Translations under genes and position numbers: made by a program
In this document: positions 1 to 6,672 of the stretch, in pieces
Layout of the letters: every line of letters starts with the position of its first letter
Numbering within the stretch: position 1 is the first letter of the stretch
Notes under the pieces: model-generated
Told to the model about the DNA's origin: nothing
What the model saw: the letters and a program-made list of their open reading frames with translations, nothing else
Databases searched by the model: none
Source: Clostridiales bacterium
GTDB taxonomy: Bacteria > Bacillota > Clostridia > Lachnospirales > WRAX01
Length of the DNA: 9,923 bases
Direction of reading: 5' to 3'
NCBI GenBank assembly: GCA_031271375.1
Contig: JAISVU010000144.1
Span: 1 to 9,923, forward strand

Positions 1-735
1 TTTGTCAAGCATATCTGGCAGGCAGCCGCTGCTTCCCCCGTAGGGGATAGTATTATAAAAAGCCGTGAAATAAGCGGCGTCCCGGGCAATAACCGAAACC
101 AAGCCCTCAATATCAACGCTGTCTTGAACAGGCAGGGCAAAACAGACTTCATAGCCTTCACGGGCGTACACTGCGGCAAGGCTTTCAGGGCAATCTGAAG
201 GATACTCAAACTTGCGGGCCGGCATACGCGTCCCGCCGCTGACGCCGCCCAGCCTGACGGCTCCAAGCGTCGCGCCGCATTGACAAGGGAACGGGCTTTG
301 CTCATTCGATCCTGGGTTAAGCCCTCTAATCAGCCATTCTTCACATTTCTCCCGTTTCCTTTGCCTGACCTTAACAATAAGTTTCTCCATAACTGACGAA
401 AATTCCGAGGGGCGGATAGGCTTGAGCAGATATTCGGCAACTCCGGAGCTTATAGCGCCTTTCGCGTATTCAAAATCATTATGGCCGCTTACTATTAAAG
501 TATCTATGTCAGGCATGTTTTCTTTTATCCATCCGGCCAGCCGCAATCCGTCCATAGGAGACATTTGGATATCAGTAATAACAATGTCAACCATTGTATT
601 CTTTAAGGTTTTAATCGCAGCCTGGCCGTCCTCCGCAAGGGCCGCTACCTGAACGCCGCGGCATCGGGTTTCGAGTAGCTGTGTCAGAAATCGCGCCGAC
701 GCCGGCTCGTCTTCCACTATCATTACCCGAATCAA
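1..735 (-). CDS. YesN/AraC-type response regulator, N-terminal part (runs off left edge)
   Basis: The frame stays open from 735 to the window edge (245 codons). Residues 1-120 are a CheY-like receiver domain: acidic pocket E8-D9-E10, phosphoacceptor D55 in VITDIQM, S83 in VSGHNDFEYA, and K105 in YLLKP. The SGHNDFEYAK motif is characteristic of YesN-type regulators, whose usual C-terminus is an AraC-type double helix-turn-helix. That part would lie beyond the left edge and is not seen. Residues 120-245 form a linker or middle region I do not recognise, with a few cysteines around FPCQCG. The start is the TTG at 735: a perfect AGGAGG lies 7 nt upstream at 743-748, whereas the first ATG (723) is 19 nt away. 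The gene lies 133 bp downstream of cotH on the same strand, so it could be read from that operon or from its own weak promoter. Its sensor kinase is not in the window. The receiver is certain; the AraC-type output is inferred. Confidence 0.88.
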   Translation of the reverse strand, partial: MIRVMIVEDEPASARFLTQLLETRCRGVQVAALAEDGQAAIKTLKNTMVDIVITDIQMSPMDGLRLAGWIKENMPDIDTLIVSGHNDFEYAKGAISSGVAEYLLKPIRPSEFSSVMEKLIVKVRQRKREKCEEWLIRGLNPGSNEQSPFPCQCGATLGAVRLGGVSGGTRMPARKFEYPSDCPESLAAVYAREGYEVCFALPVQDSVDIEGLVSVIARDAAYFTAFYNTIPYGGSSGCLPDMLDK

Positions 736-742
736 GATAGCG

Positions 743-748
743 CCTCCT
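743..748 (-). promoter_or_regulatory. Ribosome binding site fixing a TTG start
   Basis: AGGAGG on the minus strand lies 7 nt before the TTG at 735. It is the reason for choosing a TTG start over the in-frame ATG four codons later. Confidence 0.75.
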
Positions 749-784
749 CTCCGTATACCCTGCAAATTGAAAATTCATAGCGCC

Positions 785-813
785 ATTCTAGCATTTTTTT
801 AAGCAAAATGCAA
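785..813 (-). promoter_or_regulatory. Possible weak promoter for the YesN-type regulator
   Basis: The minus strand reads TTGCAT (808-813), a 17-bp spacer and TAGAAT (785-790). The -10 matches consensus at 5 of 6 positions, but the -35 at only 3 of 6. The spacer contains a perfect 7-bp inverted repeat, GCATTTT with AAAATGC (791-811). No terminator is visible between the cotH stop and this gene, so read-through is an alternative. Confidence 0.35.
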
Positions 814-868
814 GAAATTAAGCCGCAGGGCATTGCTGTATCCAGGACTATAAAGCGCAAAGAAGCCG

Positions 869-3250
869 CTATATTGTGTTTTTTCCGGGTCTTGCGATAA
901 AGATTATAGCGGATATTAGGAGTATTATCAGGACGCCCAGTATAATTAAGTAGTCGTTTGAGCCGAGCGTCTGGACAGAGGCCTGGCCGTCAGCCTCCCA
1001 ACCCGGCATACCGCCGAAATCTATTCCTTCTTCTCCGCCAAAACCGCCGGGAATAAAGCCCTGCATATCGGAAAAAGACGTGATTTGCTCTTCCGTCACT
1101 CCCAGAGCGGTTAACCGCGATTTTACGTCTTCCGTCAGCTCTCCGCCGGATTCCATTAATATAGGGATCGCTTGCTGCGCTATGTTCATGTCAATGCCTT
1201 CCAAGCCGTTCATCCCCATCATTCCCAAACCGCCGGGGCCGCCGTTTTCCCCTGGCGCCTCCTGCCCGTCCCGGTTGCCGCCCATACCGCCGCCGCCCAT
1301 CATGGAACCCATCGCGGATAAATCTACGCCTGACGAATCCACTAAGGCGGAGCTGTCTGCGTTCTGTCCGGCTGTGGTTGATGGTATCGTACCGTCAAGC
1401 TGGCCGTTCACGCTCTCGGCGCGGAGCATCCCCAGCTCAACGAACTCCTCCAGCGCGGCTTGGTATTGCTCGTATGTGAAATACGCGGTGGCGTCGCTTT
1501 TGACGTATTCGCCGATCTTCGCGTCCAGCGCGTTAACCGTGCTTTCAAACAGGCCGCTTTCAAAATACCCGTTGGCGATTTGGCTCAGGTATTCGTGATA
1601 TTTCTCAAAATATTCCGGGACTTCCAGCAGCTTGTTTAAGAGAGGCCTGTCCTCCAGGCTTACGCCGCTTACCGGCGTGTCTATCGGGAAATTAACCACG
1701 CTTGACGCGTTCCCGGACTGATAGCCGCCGAAAGCAAGGCCGTAGTCCCAGGGCAGGACGGTGAGTTTTCCTTCGCGCTCGTAGATGTAGTAATTCTGCT
1801 GCATATTGGAGATGTAGCTGTCCAGATTGACGACGAACGTATGGGCCGCGAAGTAACGGAGGATTTGATCCACGTCGAAGTATTCTTCCAAATCCGTCCC
1901 TTCGTTAAGGTTCTTAATCGCGGTAATAACGCGCTGCTTGTCCTTGTCTGAGTTGCCGCCAAAGACCGCGTTGTCGAAGATGGAGCTGTAGCTGGATATC
2001 TCGCCGTCGGTATAGAGGAGCGAACCTCCCCCGGAACCGCCGAAGCCGCCGAAGCCCATGCCGCCGACCATTCTGTCATTCGCTTGTCCTTCTGTTAAGC
2101 CCGCCCCGGCAGACGGTTCGGCGGCGGTTAAATCCATGCCGCCTAATGACTGCGTATCATCAGCTTCAATATCATCCGATGGCAATGTTTCGGTGGCATT
2201 AATGCCTTCGGGCGGCTGCATGTTCGAAAAGTCCATGCCTTCAGGCGGCTGCATGTTCGAAAAATCCATGCCCTCAGGCGGCTGCATGTTTGAAAAATCT
2301 ATGCCTTCAGGCGGCTGCATGTTCGAAATGTTCTGACCTTCGGGCGGCTGCATGTTCGAAAAGTTCTTACCCTCAGGCGGCTGCATGTTCGAAAAGTTCT
2401 GACCCTCAGGCGGCTGCATGTTTGAAAAGTTTTGACCCTCAGGCGGCTGCATGTTTGAAAAGTTCTGACCCTCAGGCGGCTGCATAATATCAGTTTCGGC
2501 CTCAGTCGCAACGCCGCCTTGCTGATTCCCCGGCAGCCCTGGGAAAACCCTCTGGCGCATATCGCCGAATCCTTCAGGCGCGTCCTCAAACATGTCCTCG
2601 AAATCCCCGCGCCGACCCATAGATATCTTCACGCTGTAGAGCTGCCCGCCCGCCGTGTCGTAAACCCTGTCGAGGAAGGATTTGTCATACCGCTCCAGAG
2701 CCACGAAGAAGCCGTAGTCCTTCCCGTTTACCGTGACGCTGGCGTAGTTCACGAGCGGAGTGTCCACCCCGGCATAATTCATTATGTCGTAGGAGATATA
2801 ATCCTTCATGTAGGTTGCGTCGCCCATCATGTTGTTTATGCAAAACGCGTCCAGCCCGTAGCAGGTCTGCCCCTTGACATACTTGTTAAACTTGAATTGC
2901 AGGCTGTACCTCGCGGCTTCGGAATCCGCCCCCTGCGAACCCCTGTTCCCCATCGAAAGGCTGGAGTTGCCCTTCGTGCGGACGCCTACGGTCGTGAAGG
3001 TTTCGCCGTTTATTACCAGGTCGGCGGATATCCATTCTTTGGCCTGGGCGTTGTCCAGAAGCCCTTGCCAGTCCTCTTCGGCGGTTTGGATGTCTATTGT
3101 AAGTATCTCTTCGCCGAACAGCTTTTCCTGGTATTCAGGCGCGCTTGAGGTGTCGAACGTGTTCGCGCCGTAGACGATAAACCCCGAGAACGCCAGGCAA
3201 AAGGCGATGCACACGGCGACGGCCGCCGAAATTCGTTTGCTTGATATCAT
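869..3250 (-). CDS. CotH-family protein kinase, membrane-anchored, with a degenerate 11-residue repeat
   Basis: A 793-residue CotH-family protein. CotH proteins are atypical kinases; Bacillus CotH phosphorylates spore-coat proteins. An N-terminal signal peptide or anchor (about 7-28) and a C-terminal hydrophobic segment (about 766-787) followed by ARPGKNTI suggest the body is outside the membrane and held at its C-terminus. The CotH region starts near residue 48 (LTIDI, then GVRTKGNSS at about 89-97, YISYDIMN, and YGFFVALERYDKSFL at about 179-193). It is interrupted by low-complexity sequence (about 225-410): nine MQPPEG units from residue 256, then a Gly-rich stretch. It resumes with the family's catalytic-region motifs, NLDSY (475-479), NYYIY (486-490) and LPWDYGLAFGG (499-509). 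A second Met/Gly-rich stretch lies at about 650-700. The start has a GGGGTGA site upstream. It is the third gene of the VTC-DUF4956-CotH operon, 30 bp after DUF4956. Family assignment is strong. The substrate is unknown, and a spore-coat role is not implied because of the membrane anchor. Confidence 0.92.
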   Translation of the reverse strand: MISSKRISAAVAVCIAFCLAFSGFIVYGANTFDTSSAPEYQEKLFGEEILTIDIQTAEEDWQGLLDNAQAKEWISADLVINGETFTTVGVRTKGNSSLSMGNRGSQGADSEAARYSLQFKFNKYVKGQTCYGLDAFCINNMMGDATYMKDYISYDIMNYAGVDTPLVNYASVTVNGKDYGFFVALERYDKSFLDRVYDTAGGQLYSVKISMGRRGDFEDMFEDAPEGFGDMRQRVFPGLPGNQQGGVATEAETDIMQPPEGQNFSNMQPPEGQNFSNMQPPEGQNFSNMQPPEGKNFSNMQPPEGQNISNMQPPEGIDFSNMQPPEGMDFSNMQPPEGMDFSNMQPPEGINATETLPSDDIEADDTQSLGGMDLTAAEPSAGAGLTEGQANDRMVGGMGFGGFGGSGGGSLLYTDGEISSYSSIFDNAVFGGNSDKDKQRVITAIKNLNEGTDLEEYFDVDQILRYFAAHTFVVNLDSYISNMQQNYYIYEREGKLTVLPWDYGLAFGGYQSGNASSVVNFPIDTPVSGVSLEDRPLLNKLLEVPEYFEKYHEYLSQIANGYFESGLFESTVNALDAKIGEYVKSDATAYFTYEQYQAALEEFVELGMLRAESVNGQLDGTIPSTTAGQNADSSALVDSSGVDLSAMGSMMGGGGMGGNRDGQEAPGENGGPGGLGMMGMNGLEGIDMNIAQQAIPILMESGGELTEDVKSRLTALGVTEEQITSFSDMQGFIPGGFGGEEGIDFGGMPGWEADGQASVQTLGSNDYLIILGVLIILLISAIIFIARPGKNTI
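2204..2485 (-). repeat. 33-bp coding minisatellite in cotH (MQPPEGxxxSN units)
   Basis: There are eight full 33-bp units plus a ninth partial one, in frame and exactly periodic: the Met codons run from 2485 to 2221 in steps of 33. The hexapeptide MQPPEG is invariant. The remaining five residues vary as QNFSN, KNFSN, QNISN, IDFSN and MDFSN, with the Q/K versions toward the N-terminus and the I/M-D versions toward the C-terminus. This gradient suggests segmental duplication. Because the period is a multiple of three, copy-number change would alter protein length but not frame. Confidence 0.95.
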
Positions 3251-3280
3251 GCTATCACCCCATTTTCAATTTCTTAAATC

Positions 3281-3949
3281 TTACATATAATAGTCGCCAT
3301 TATATGAAACAAGCGTTGCGTTGTGAACGCCCTGCACTGCCGTCAGCGCGTTCACGAAGGCGGATGAGGATTCTTTCAGCCGCACTTCCAGCGTCAGCTC
3401 CACGCCGTCTCTGGTTACGCTTTTGGCCTTGAGGACATGCTTTTTCGTCGCGGCCTTTACAACGGAAACAGCCTGGTTTTCGGCCTGCTCGCCGGAGCAG
3501 CTAATAACCACCACATAAGGGCTGTCGGAGGTTTTGCGGTTGACGAATATGAACAGCATGACGCCGATTACGACCGAGCCGATGACGGCCAGCGGAATAA
3601 GACCGACGCCTACGATTATGCCGACCGTAATTGACCAGAACAGATAAACCAAGTCCAGCGGCTCCTTTACGACGGTTCTGAAACGGACGATTGACAGCGC
3701 CCCGACCATCCCCAGCGAGGTTATAAGGTTTGACGAAACCGCCAGGATAACCAGCGTCGTTATCAAGTCCATCGCTATAAGCGAAATCCCGAAAGACGAT
3801 GAGTGCATAACGCCTCTGAAGGTCTTTGAGTACACGAAGAAGATAAACAAGCCGAGGGCGAAGGACACCAGCAAGGCCGCCAGTATGTCCGGGACGGAAA
3901 AGGTCGCCGCTCTGTCAAGAAAGCTGAAGTTAAAAAGTTGTTCCAACAT
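3281..3949 (-). CDS. DUF4956 multi-pass membrane protein
   Basis: A 222-residue protein. The signature GMVGALSIVRFRT followed by VKEPLDLVYLFWS (about 80-106) marks the DUF4956 family, whose function is not established. Hydrophobic segments lie at about 21-40, 53-78 and 101-136; the last is long enough for two passes, giving three or four membrane spans. The C-terminal 85 residues are soluble and look like a small alpha/beta domain (YVVVISCSGE, then VELTLEVRLKE). The start is supported by AGGAGG 8 nt upstream. The gene sits between the VTC gene (22 bp before it) and cotH (30 bp after it), a tight operon. The conserved arginines in IVRFRT next to the membrane could contact an anionic ligand. 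By analogy with yeast VTC, where a membrane domain passes polyphosphate across a membrane, it could be the membrane partner of the VTC enzyme. That role is inference. Confidence 0.9.
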   Translation of the reverse strand: MLEQLFNFSFLDRAATFSVPDILAALLVSFALGLFIFFVYSKTFRGVMHSSSFGISLIAMDLITTLVILAVSSNLITSLGMVGALSIVRFRTVVKEPLDLVYLFWSITVGIIVGVGLIPLAVIGSVVIGVMLFIFVNRKTSDSPYVVVISCSGEQAENQAVSVVKAATKKHVLKAKSVTRDGVELTLEVRLKESSSAFVNALTAVQGVHNATLVSYNGDYYM

Positions 3950-3971
3950 TGGTAATTCCTCCTGATTTTAG

Positions 3972-4640
3972 TTATACAAATCTTGCCGCAACGTATTTTG
4001 AAAATTCTGTCTCGCTGCGGGAGCCTATCTGCAAAACGTCGCGGAATATATCCGGCAGAAAACCGTCGTATTTTATCTCCAGTATAATGCCGGATGCCGC
4101 CGGTATTGTGGCCAGGCTTGGGTTAAGAAAACCCGAAACGCTGTTTGAAACCCTTATATTGCTGTCAAACGTCACGCGGACGTTCCCGGCGCGGTAGACA
4201 TACGCTTCCCTGTGATAATCCACCAAAGCCTTAGGCCTGAGGTTTTGGTAACGCGCTGTTGTGTAAAACTCCATTAATAACGGATTGTCCGGCCTTTTCA
4301 GTATTTCAAGGTTCCCGGCAAGCAGCGCCCCGCAATCCTCCGCCGATATACGCGCGCTTTCCTTATAACAGAGCTTGTTGGCCTTGCTCTTTTTTTCAAG
4401 CCGGATGAATCCCGTGTCCCCGTTATAATATCTGAGCCGGAACTTTTCGCGCCTGCTCATGCCGGACAGCTTTTCAAAGACGGCCTTGTCTTCGAAATTG
4501 TCGAAGTACAGGCTCCGAACTATGTATCCGCCGTCCGGCATAGCGTTCTCGTCCGGCTTGGCAAGCGCCCGCAGCCTTGCCCGCAAAACGGCGCAGTCCA
4601 CCGCGTTGATATTAAGCTTGATTTCATGCCTCCCGTCCAT
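3972..4640 (-). CDS. VTC-domain polyphosphate polymerase
   Basis: A 222-residue single-domain protein of the VTC family (CYTH-like tunnel fold), whose yeast member Vtc4 makes polyphosphate from ATP. Visible family features in order: RHEIKLNI (4-11), SLYFDN (43-48), KFRLRYY (66-72, with the tunnel arginines R68 and R70), RLEKKSK (80-86), KALVDYHREAYVY (137-149, with R144), RVTFDSNIRVS (155-165), the acidic ILEIKYDG (186-193, E188, probable metal ligand) and FSKY (213-216, K215). Assigning R68, R70, R144, E188 and K215 to the yeast catalytic residues is by motif order, not alignment. No membrane segment is present, so the enzyme is probably cytoplasmic and may dock on the DUF4956 product. The ATG at 4640 has GGGGGGAG 6 nt upstream; an in-frame TTG at 4658 lies on the far side of that site and is less likely. 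First gene of its operon, behind a direct-repeat promoter. Confidence 0.9.
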   Translation of the reverse strand: MDGRHEIKLNINAVDCAVLRARLRALAKPDENAMPDGGYIVRSLYFDNFEDKAVFEKLSGMSRREKFRLRYYNGDTGFIRLEKKSKANKLCYKESARISAEDCGALLAGNLEILKRPDNPLLMEFYTTARYQNLRPKALVDYHREAYVYRAGNVRVTFDSNIRVSNSVSGFLNPSLATIPAASGIILEIKYDGFLPDIFRDVLQIGSRSETEFSKYVAARFV

Positions 4641-4646
4641 TGGCGT

Positions 4647-4654
4647 CTCCCCCC
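4647..4654 (-). promoter_or_regulatory. Ribosome binding site deciding the VTC start
   Basis: GGGGGGAG on the minus strand, 6 nt before the ATG at 4640. It would fall inside the gene if the upstream TTG at 4658 were used, so it favours the ATG. Confidence 0.65.
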
Positions 4655-4675
4655 TCAAAAAATGTAATAGGGAGC

Positions 4676-4708
4676 ATTATACAGGCCAAACCTTGAAGAA
4701 ACCTTGAA
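4676..4708 (-). promoter_or_regulatory. Activator-type promoter of the VTC-DUF4956-CotH operon (TTCAAGG direct repeat)
   Basis: Minus strand: TTCAAGG (4702-4708), 4 bp, TTCAAGG (4691-4697), 9 bp, then a perfect TATAAT (4676-4681). The two heptamers are identical, start 11 bp apart, and cover the -35 region, where no TTGACA-like hexamer occurs at 17-bp spacing. This is the layout of OmpR/PhoB-class activator sites. Predicted transcription starts near 4669, leaving a leader of about 29 nt. The same arrangement recurs at 9272-9303 and 9436-9468. Confidence 0.75.
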
Positions 4709-4747
4709 ATCCATTTTAAAAAAATATTGATAAACTCAGATAAAAAC

Positions 4748-4777
4748 CATAATTTGTTCATAATTGGGGTTTATAAT
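4748..4777 (+). promoter_or_regulatory. Promoter of the receiver/kinase/alarmone operon with a different direct repeat
   Basis: Two identical heptamers CATAATT lie at 4748-4754 and 4759-4765, 11 bp apart. They are followed 6 bp later by a perfect TATAAT (4772-4777). A -35 hexamer at normal spacing is absent. The 11-bp period again suggests an OmpR-class dimer site, but the sequence differs from the TTCAAGG repeats. The region is AT-rich, so a chance repeat is more likely here than at the other three sites. Confidence 0.5.
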
Positions 4778-4815
4778 TTCATCGTCTAAAAATATAACCG
4801 GAAAGGGATATGGCA

Positions 4816-5292
4816 ATGAACGAGGTTAAAACAATCTACATAGCCGACGACGAGGCGAATATCAGGCTGGCAATTAAAGCGTTTCTTGAAAACGCGGGGT
4901 TCGCCGTCAGGGACTTTGAAAACGGCGATCTCCTGCTGGCCGCGTTCCATGAAAGCCCGGCAGACTTAGTCGTGCTGGACGTTATGATGCCCGGTTCAAA
5001 CGGCTTTGTCATATGCAAGGAAATCCGCAAGGCAAGCCGTGTGCCGATAATCATGCTTACGGCGAGGGATAGCGACCTGGATTACGCCACCGGTCTGGAC
5101 TTGGGGAGCGACGATTACCTTACAAAACCATTCAGCCCGATGGCTCTGGTTATGCGGGTTAAGGCCATTTTCCGGCGCATGGAGTATGACCGGGCCGCCT
5201 TTGCGGAAGCGGCGAAAGTTAACGTCGGCGATTCTATGCCTTATGAAGCCATAGAAGGCGGTGAGCCTTATGCCAGCGAAGCGGAAAACTAA
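4816..5292 (+). CDS. Receiver-only response regulator (OmpR-type receiver without a DNA-binding domain)
   Basis: A 158-residue protein. Residues 1-120 are a complete receiver like those of OmpR/PhoB regulators: acidic pocket DDE near residue 11, phosphoacceptor D55 in VVLDVMMPG, the conserved Thr in IIMLTARD, K104 in DDYLTKPFSP, and the alpha5 sequence SPMALVMRVKAIFRR. A typical OmpR-type protein continues with a winged helix of about 95 residues. Here only a roughly 35-residue acidic tail follows before the stop, and the next gene begins inside that tail. No winged-helix sequence is seen in the overlapping frames. The ATG at 4816 is 8 nt after AAGGG; the ATG at 4810 would be only 2 nt away. 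Overlap with the kinase gene implies translational coupling and makes that kinase the likely phosphodonor. Output must be through protein contacts, or the gene is a deleted form of a full regulator. Confidence 0.87.
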   Translation: MNEVKTIYIADDEANIRLAIKAFLENAGFAVRDFENGDLLLAAFHESPADLVVLDVMMPGSNGFVICKEIRKASRVPIIMLTARDSDLDYATGLDLGSDDYLTKPFSPMALVMRVKAIFRRMEYDRAAFAEAAKVNVGDSMPYEAIEGGEPYASEAEN

Positions 5293-6670
5293 AGTACGGG
5301 CAAAAATCCTGATAGTATTCACCGCCATCATGCTTGTGTCCTTCTCGCTGATATGGGGAATCTTCAATATCGCAGTGGGAAGATACATAGAAAACAGCGC
5401 CATTGCGCAGCTGGCAGAAGCGAGGCGGTTATTGGAAACAATGGGGCAAAGGCCGCCGGTTGAACCCCCGCTCCAAGAAGACGCGCCCCAGCCGGAAGGC
5501 CTTGATCCTGTAAGGCGCAACGCTTTCCGCATCCAGGCAAATATGTTTCCGGTGGATGAATCCGGCAACTTGCTTGAGGGCAGCGTCTCCGACGAGACAG
5601 CGGAAATAATCGGCGCAATAAAGGACAAGAGCATAAACATAAAGGATTTGGAAAACCGGCAGGTCAGGACTGAAAACTGGGTATATTATGTGTCGGCCTA
5701 TAAGGCGGAGGGCAGCCCTTTGGGCGACAGCGCCTATTGGGTAATTTACGCCGACGTCACCGGGCTTTCATATTTCGCTGCCACTATAAATCTCTTTCTT
5801 ATTCTCCTGGTCTTGGTTATGTTCGCGGTGACGGTGTTTGCCGCCTTTATCCTGTCAAACTCCATTACCGGCCCGATAAAGCGGCTTGGGACGCTGGCCG
5901 CCGCCATAGGAAAGGGCGACTTCACGCCAAACGACTTTATGTTTAAAGACCAGGAATTCGCCGACTTGAATACGGCGCTTAATAAATCCGCAATACAGCT
6001 TGGAGCCTATGACAGCGAGCAGAAGACCTTTTTCCAAAACGTGTCCCATGAGCTAAGGACGCCGCTGATGTCGATAAAGTGTTACGCGGAGGGGATATCA
6101 GTGGGGTTAATGGAACCGGCGGCGGCAAGCGCGACAATCCTTGAGGAAACAGACCGGCTGAACGATATGGTAAAGGATTTACTTTATATATCAAAGATTG
6201 ATAACATAACGACGGTTTATTCCGCCGCCAAAACGGACCTTATTGAAATTGTACGCTCCGGGGCGGCGCGCCAGCAGGCTGTCGCGGATAAGAAAGGGAT
6301 TCGTTTTGAATTTGATACGGACGATACGCCTGTTTACTGCGACTGCGTGAGCGAGCTTATAAGCCGCGCCGTTGACAACCTTATATCCAACGCTATACGG
6401 TACGCAGGATCGGAAATCGTGCTGTCCGCCCGCAAGAAGGCCGCGGACGCCGTTATCCGCGTTAAGGACGACGGGGCCGGAATATCGCCGGAAGCTATGC
6501 CTCATATCTTTGAGCGGTTTTACAAGGGCGCCGACGGCAATCACGGCATCGGGCTGTCCATAGTCAAATCGATCGTTACGCAGCATAACGGCAGCGTGAC
6601 GGCTGAAAACAATAATAACAGGCGCGGGGCGGCGTTTACAATAACCTTGCCCCGCACGGCCGGGAGGTAG
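5270..6670 (+). CDS. Membrane sensor histidine kinase with HAMP domain
   Basis: A 466-residue kinase. Order: transmembrane segment 1 (about 11-38), an extracytoplasmic sensor region (about 40-168) with a Pro/Glu-rich stretch (QRPPVEPPLQEDAPQPEG, about 60-77), transmembrane segment 2 (about 172-197), HAMP (SITGPIKRLGTLAAAIGKGDF, from about 198), a HisKA domain with phosphoacceptor H260 in NVSHELRTPL, and an HATPase domain with the N-box (DNLISNAIRYA), G1 (DDGAGIS), F-box (FERFYKG) and G2 (NHGIGLSIV). All catalytic motifs are intact. The gene starts inside the receiver gene (23-bp overlap) and ends 2 bp before the alarmone synthetase. The ATG at 5270 follows GGTGAG by 4 nt; a GTG at 5261 is possible but has a site only 2 nt upstream. 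The signal sensed is unknown. Confidence 0.93.
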   Translation: MPAKRKTKVRAKILIVFTAIMLVSFSLIWGIFNIAVGRYIENSAIAQLAEARRLLETMGQRPPVEPPLQEDAPQPEGLDPVRRNAFRIQANMFPVDESGNLLEGSVSDETAEIIGAIKDKSINIKDLENRQVRTENWVYYVSAYKAEGSPLGDSAYWVIYADVTGLSYFAATINLFLILLVLVMFAVTVFAAFILSNSITGPIKRLGTLAAAIGKGDFTPNDFMFKDQEFADLNTALNKSAIQLGAYDSEQKTFFQNVSHELRTPLMSIKCYAEGISVGLMEPAAASATILEETDRLNDMVKDLLYISKIDNITTVYSAAKTDLIEIVRSGAARQQAVADKKGIRFEFDTDDTPVYCDCVSELISRAVDNLISNAIRYAGSEIVLSARKKAADAVIRVKDDGAGISPEAMPHIFERFYKGADGNHGIGLSIVKSIVTQHNGSVTAENNNNRRGAAFTITLPRTAGR

Positions 6671-6672
6671 CT

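Noticed and set aside
791..811. A 7-bp inverted repeat (GCATTTT with AAAATGC) considered as a terminator after cotH.
   Set aside because: The stem is AT-rich, has no T-run after it on the minus strand, and overlaps the possible promoter spacer of the next gene.
2204..2485. Regular 33-bp spacing resembling a CRISPR array.
   Set aside because: The units are contiguous with no unique spacers and are translated in frame as part of the CotH protein.
2058..2589. Several open frames on both strands across the MQPPEG array, such as a plus-strand frame 2058-2336 and a second minus-strand frame 2299-2589.
   Set aside because: A 33-bp repeat without stops in a given frame opens it over the whole array. 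These frames have no ribosome binding site or family motif and lie inside cotH.
2519..3148. A 209-codon plus-strand frame opposite cotH; likewise 1080-1598 and, opposite other genes, 4996-5640, 6191-6586, 7507-8169 and 9448-9879.
   Set aside because: All lie antisense to genes with clear family motifs, have no good ribosome binding sites, and show no recognisable domain.
4641..4658. Upstream TTG start adding six residues to the first VTC protein.
   Set aside because: The only good ribosome binding site (4647-4654) lies inside this extension and is well placed for the ATG at 4640.
5261..5269. GTG start for the kinase, three codons before the ATG.
   Set aside because: Its closest purine-rich site is only 2 nt away; the ATG at 5270 has GGTGAG 4 nt upstream. 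The difference is small and not certain.
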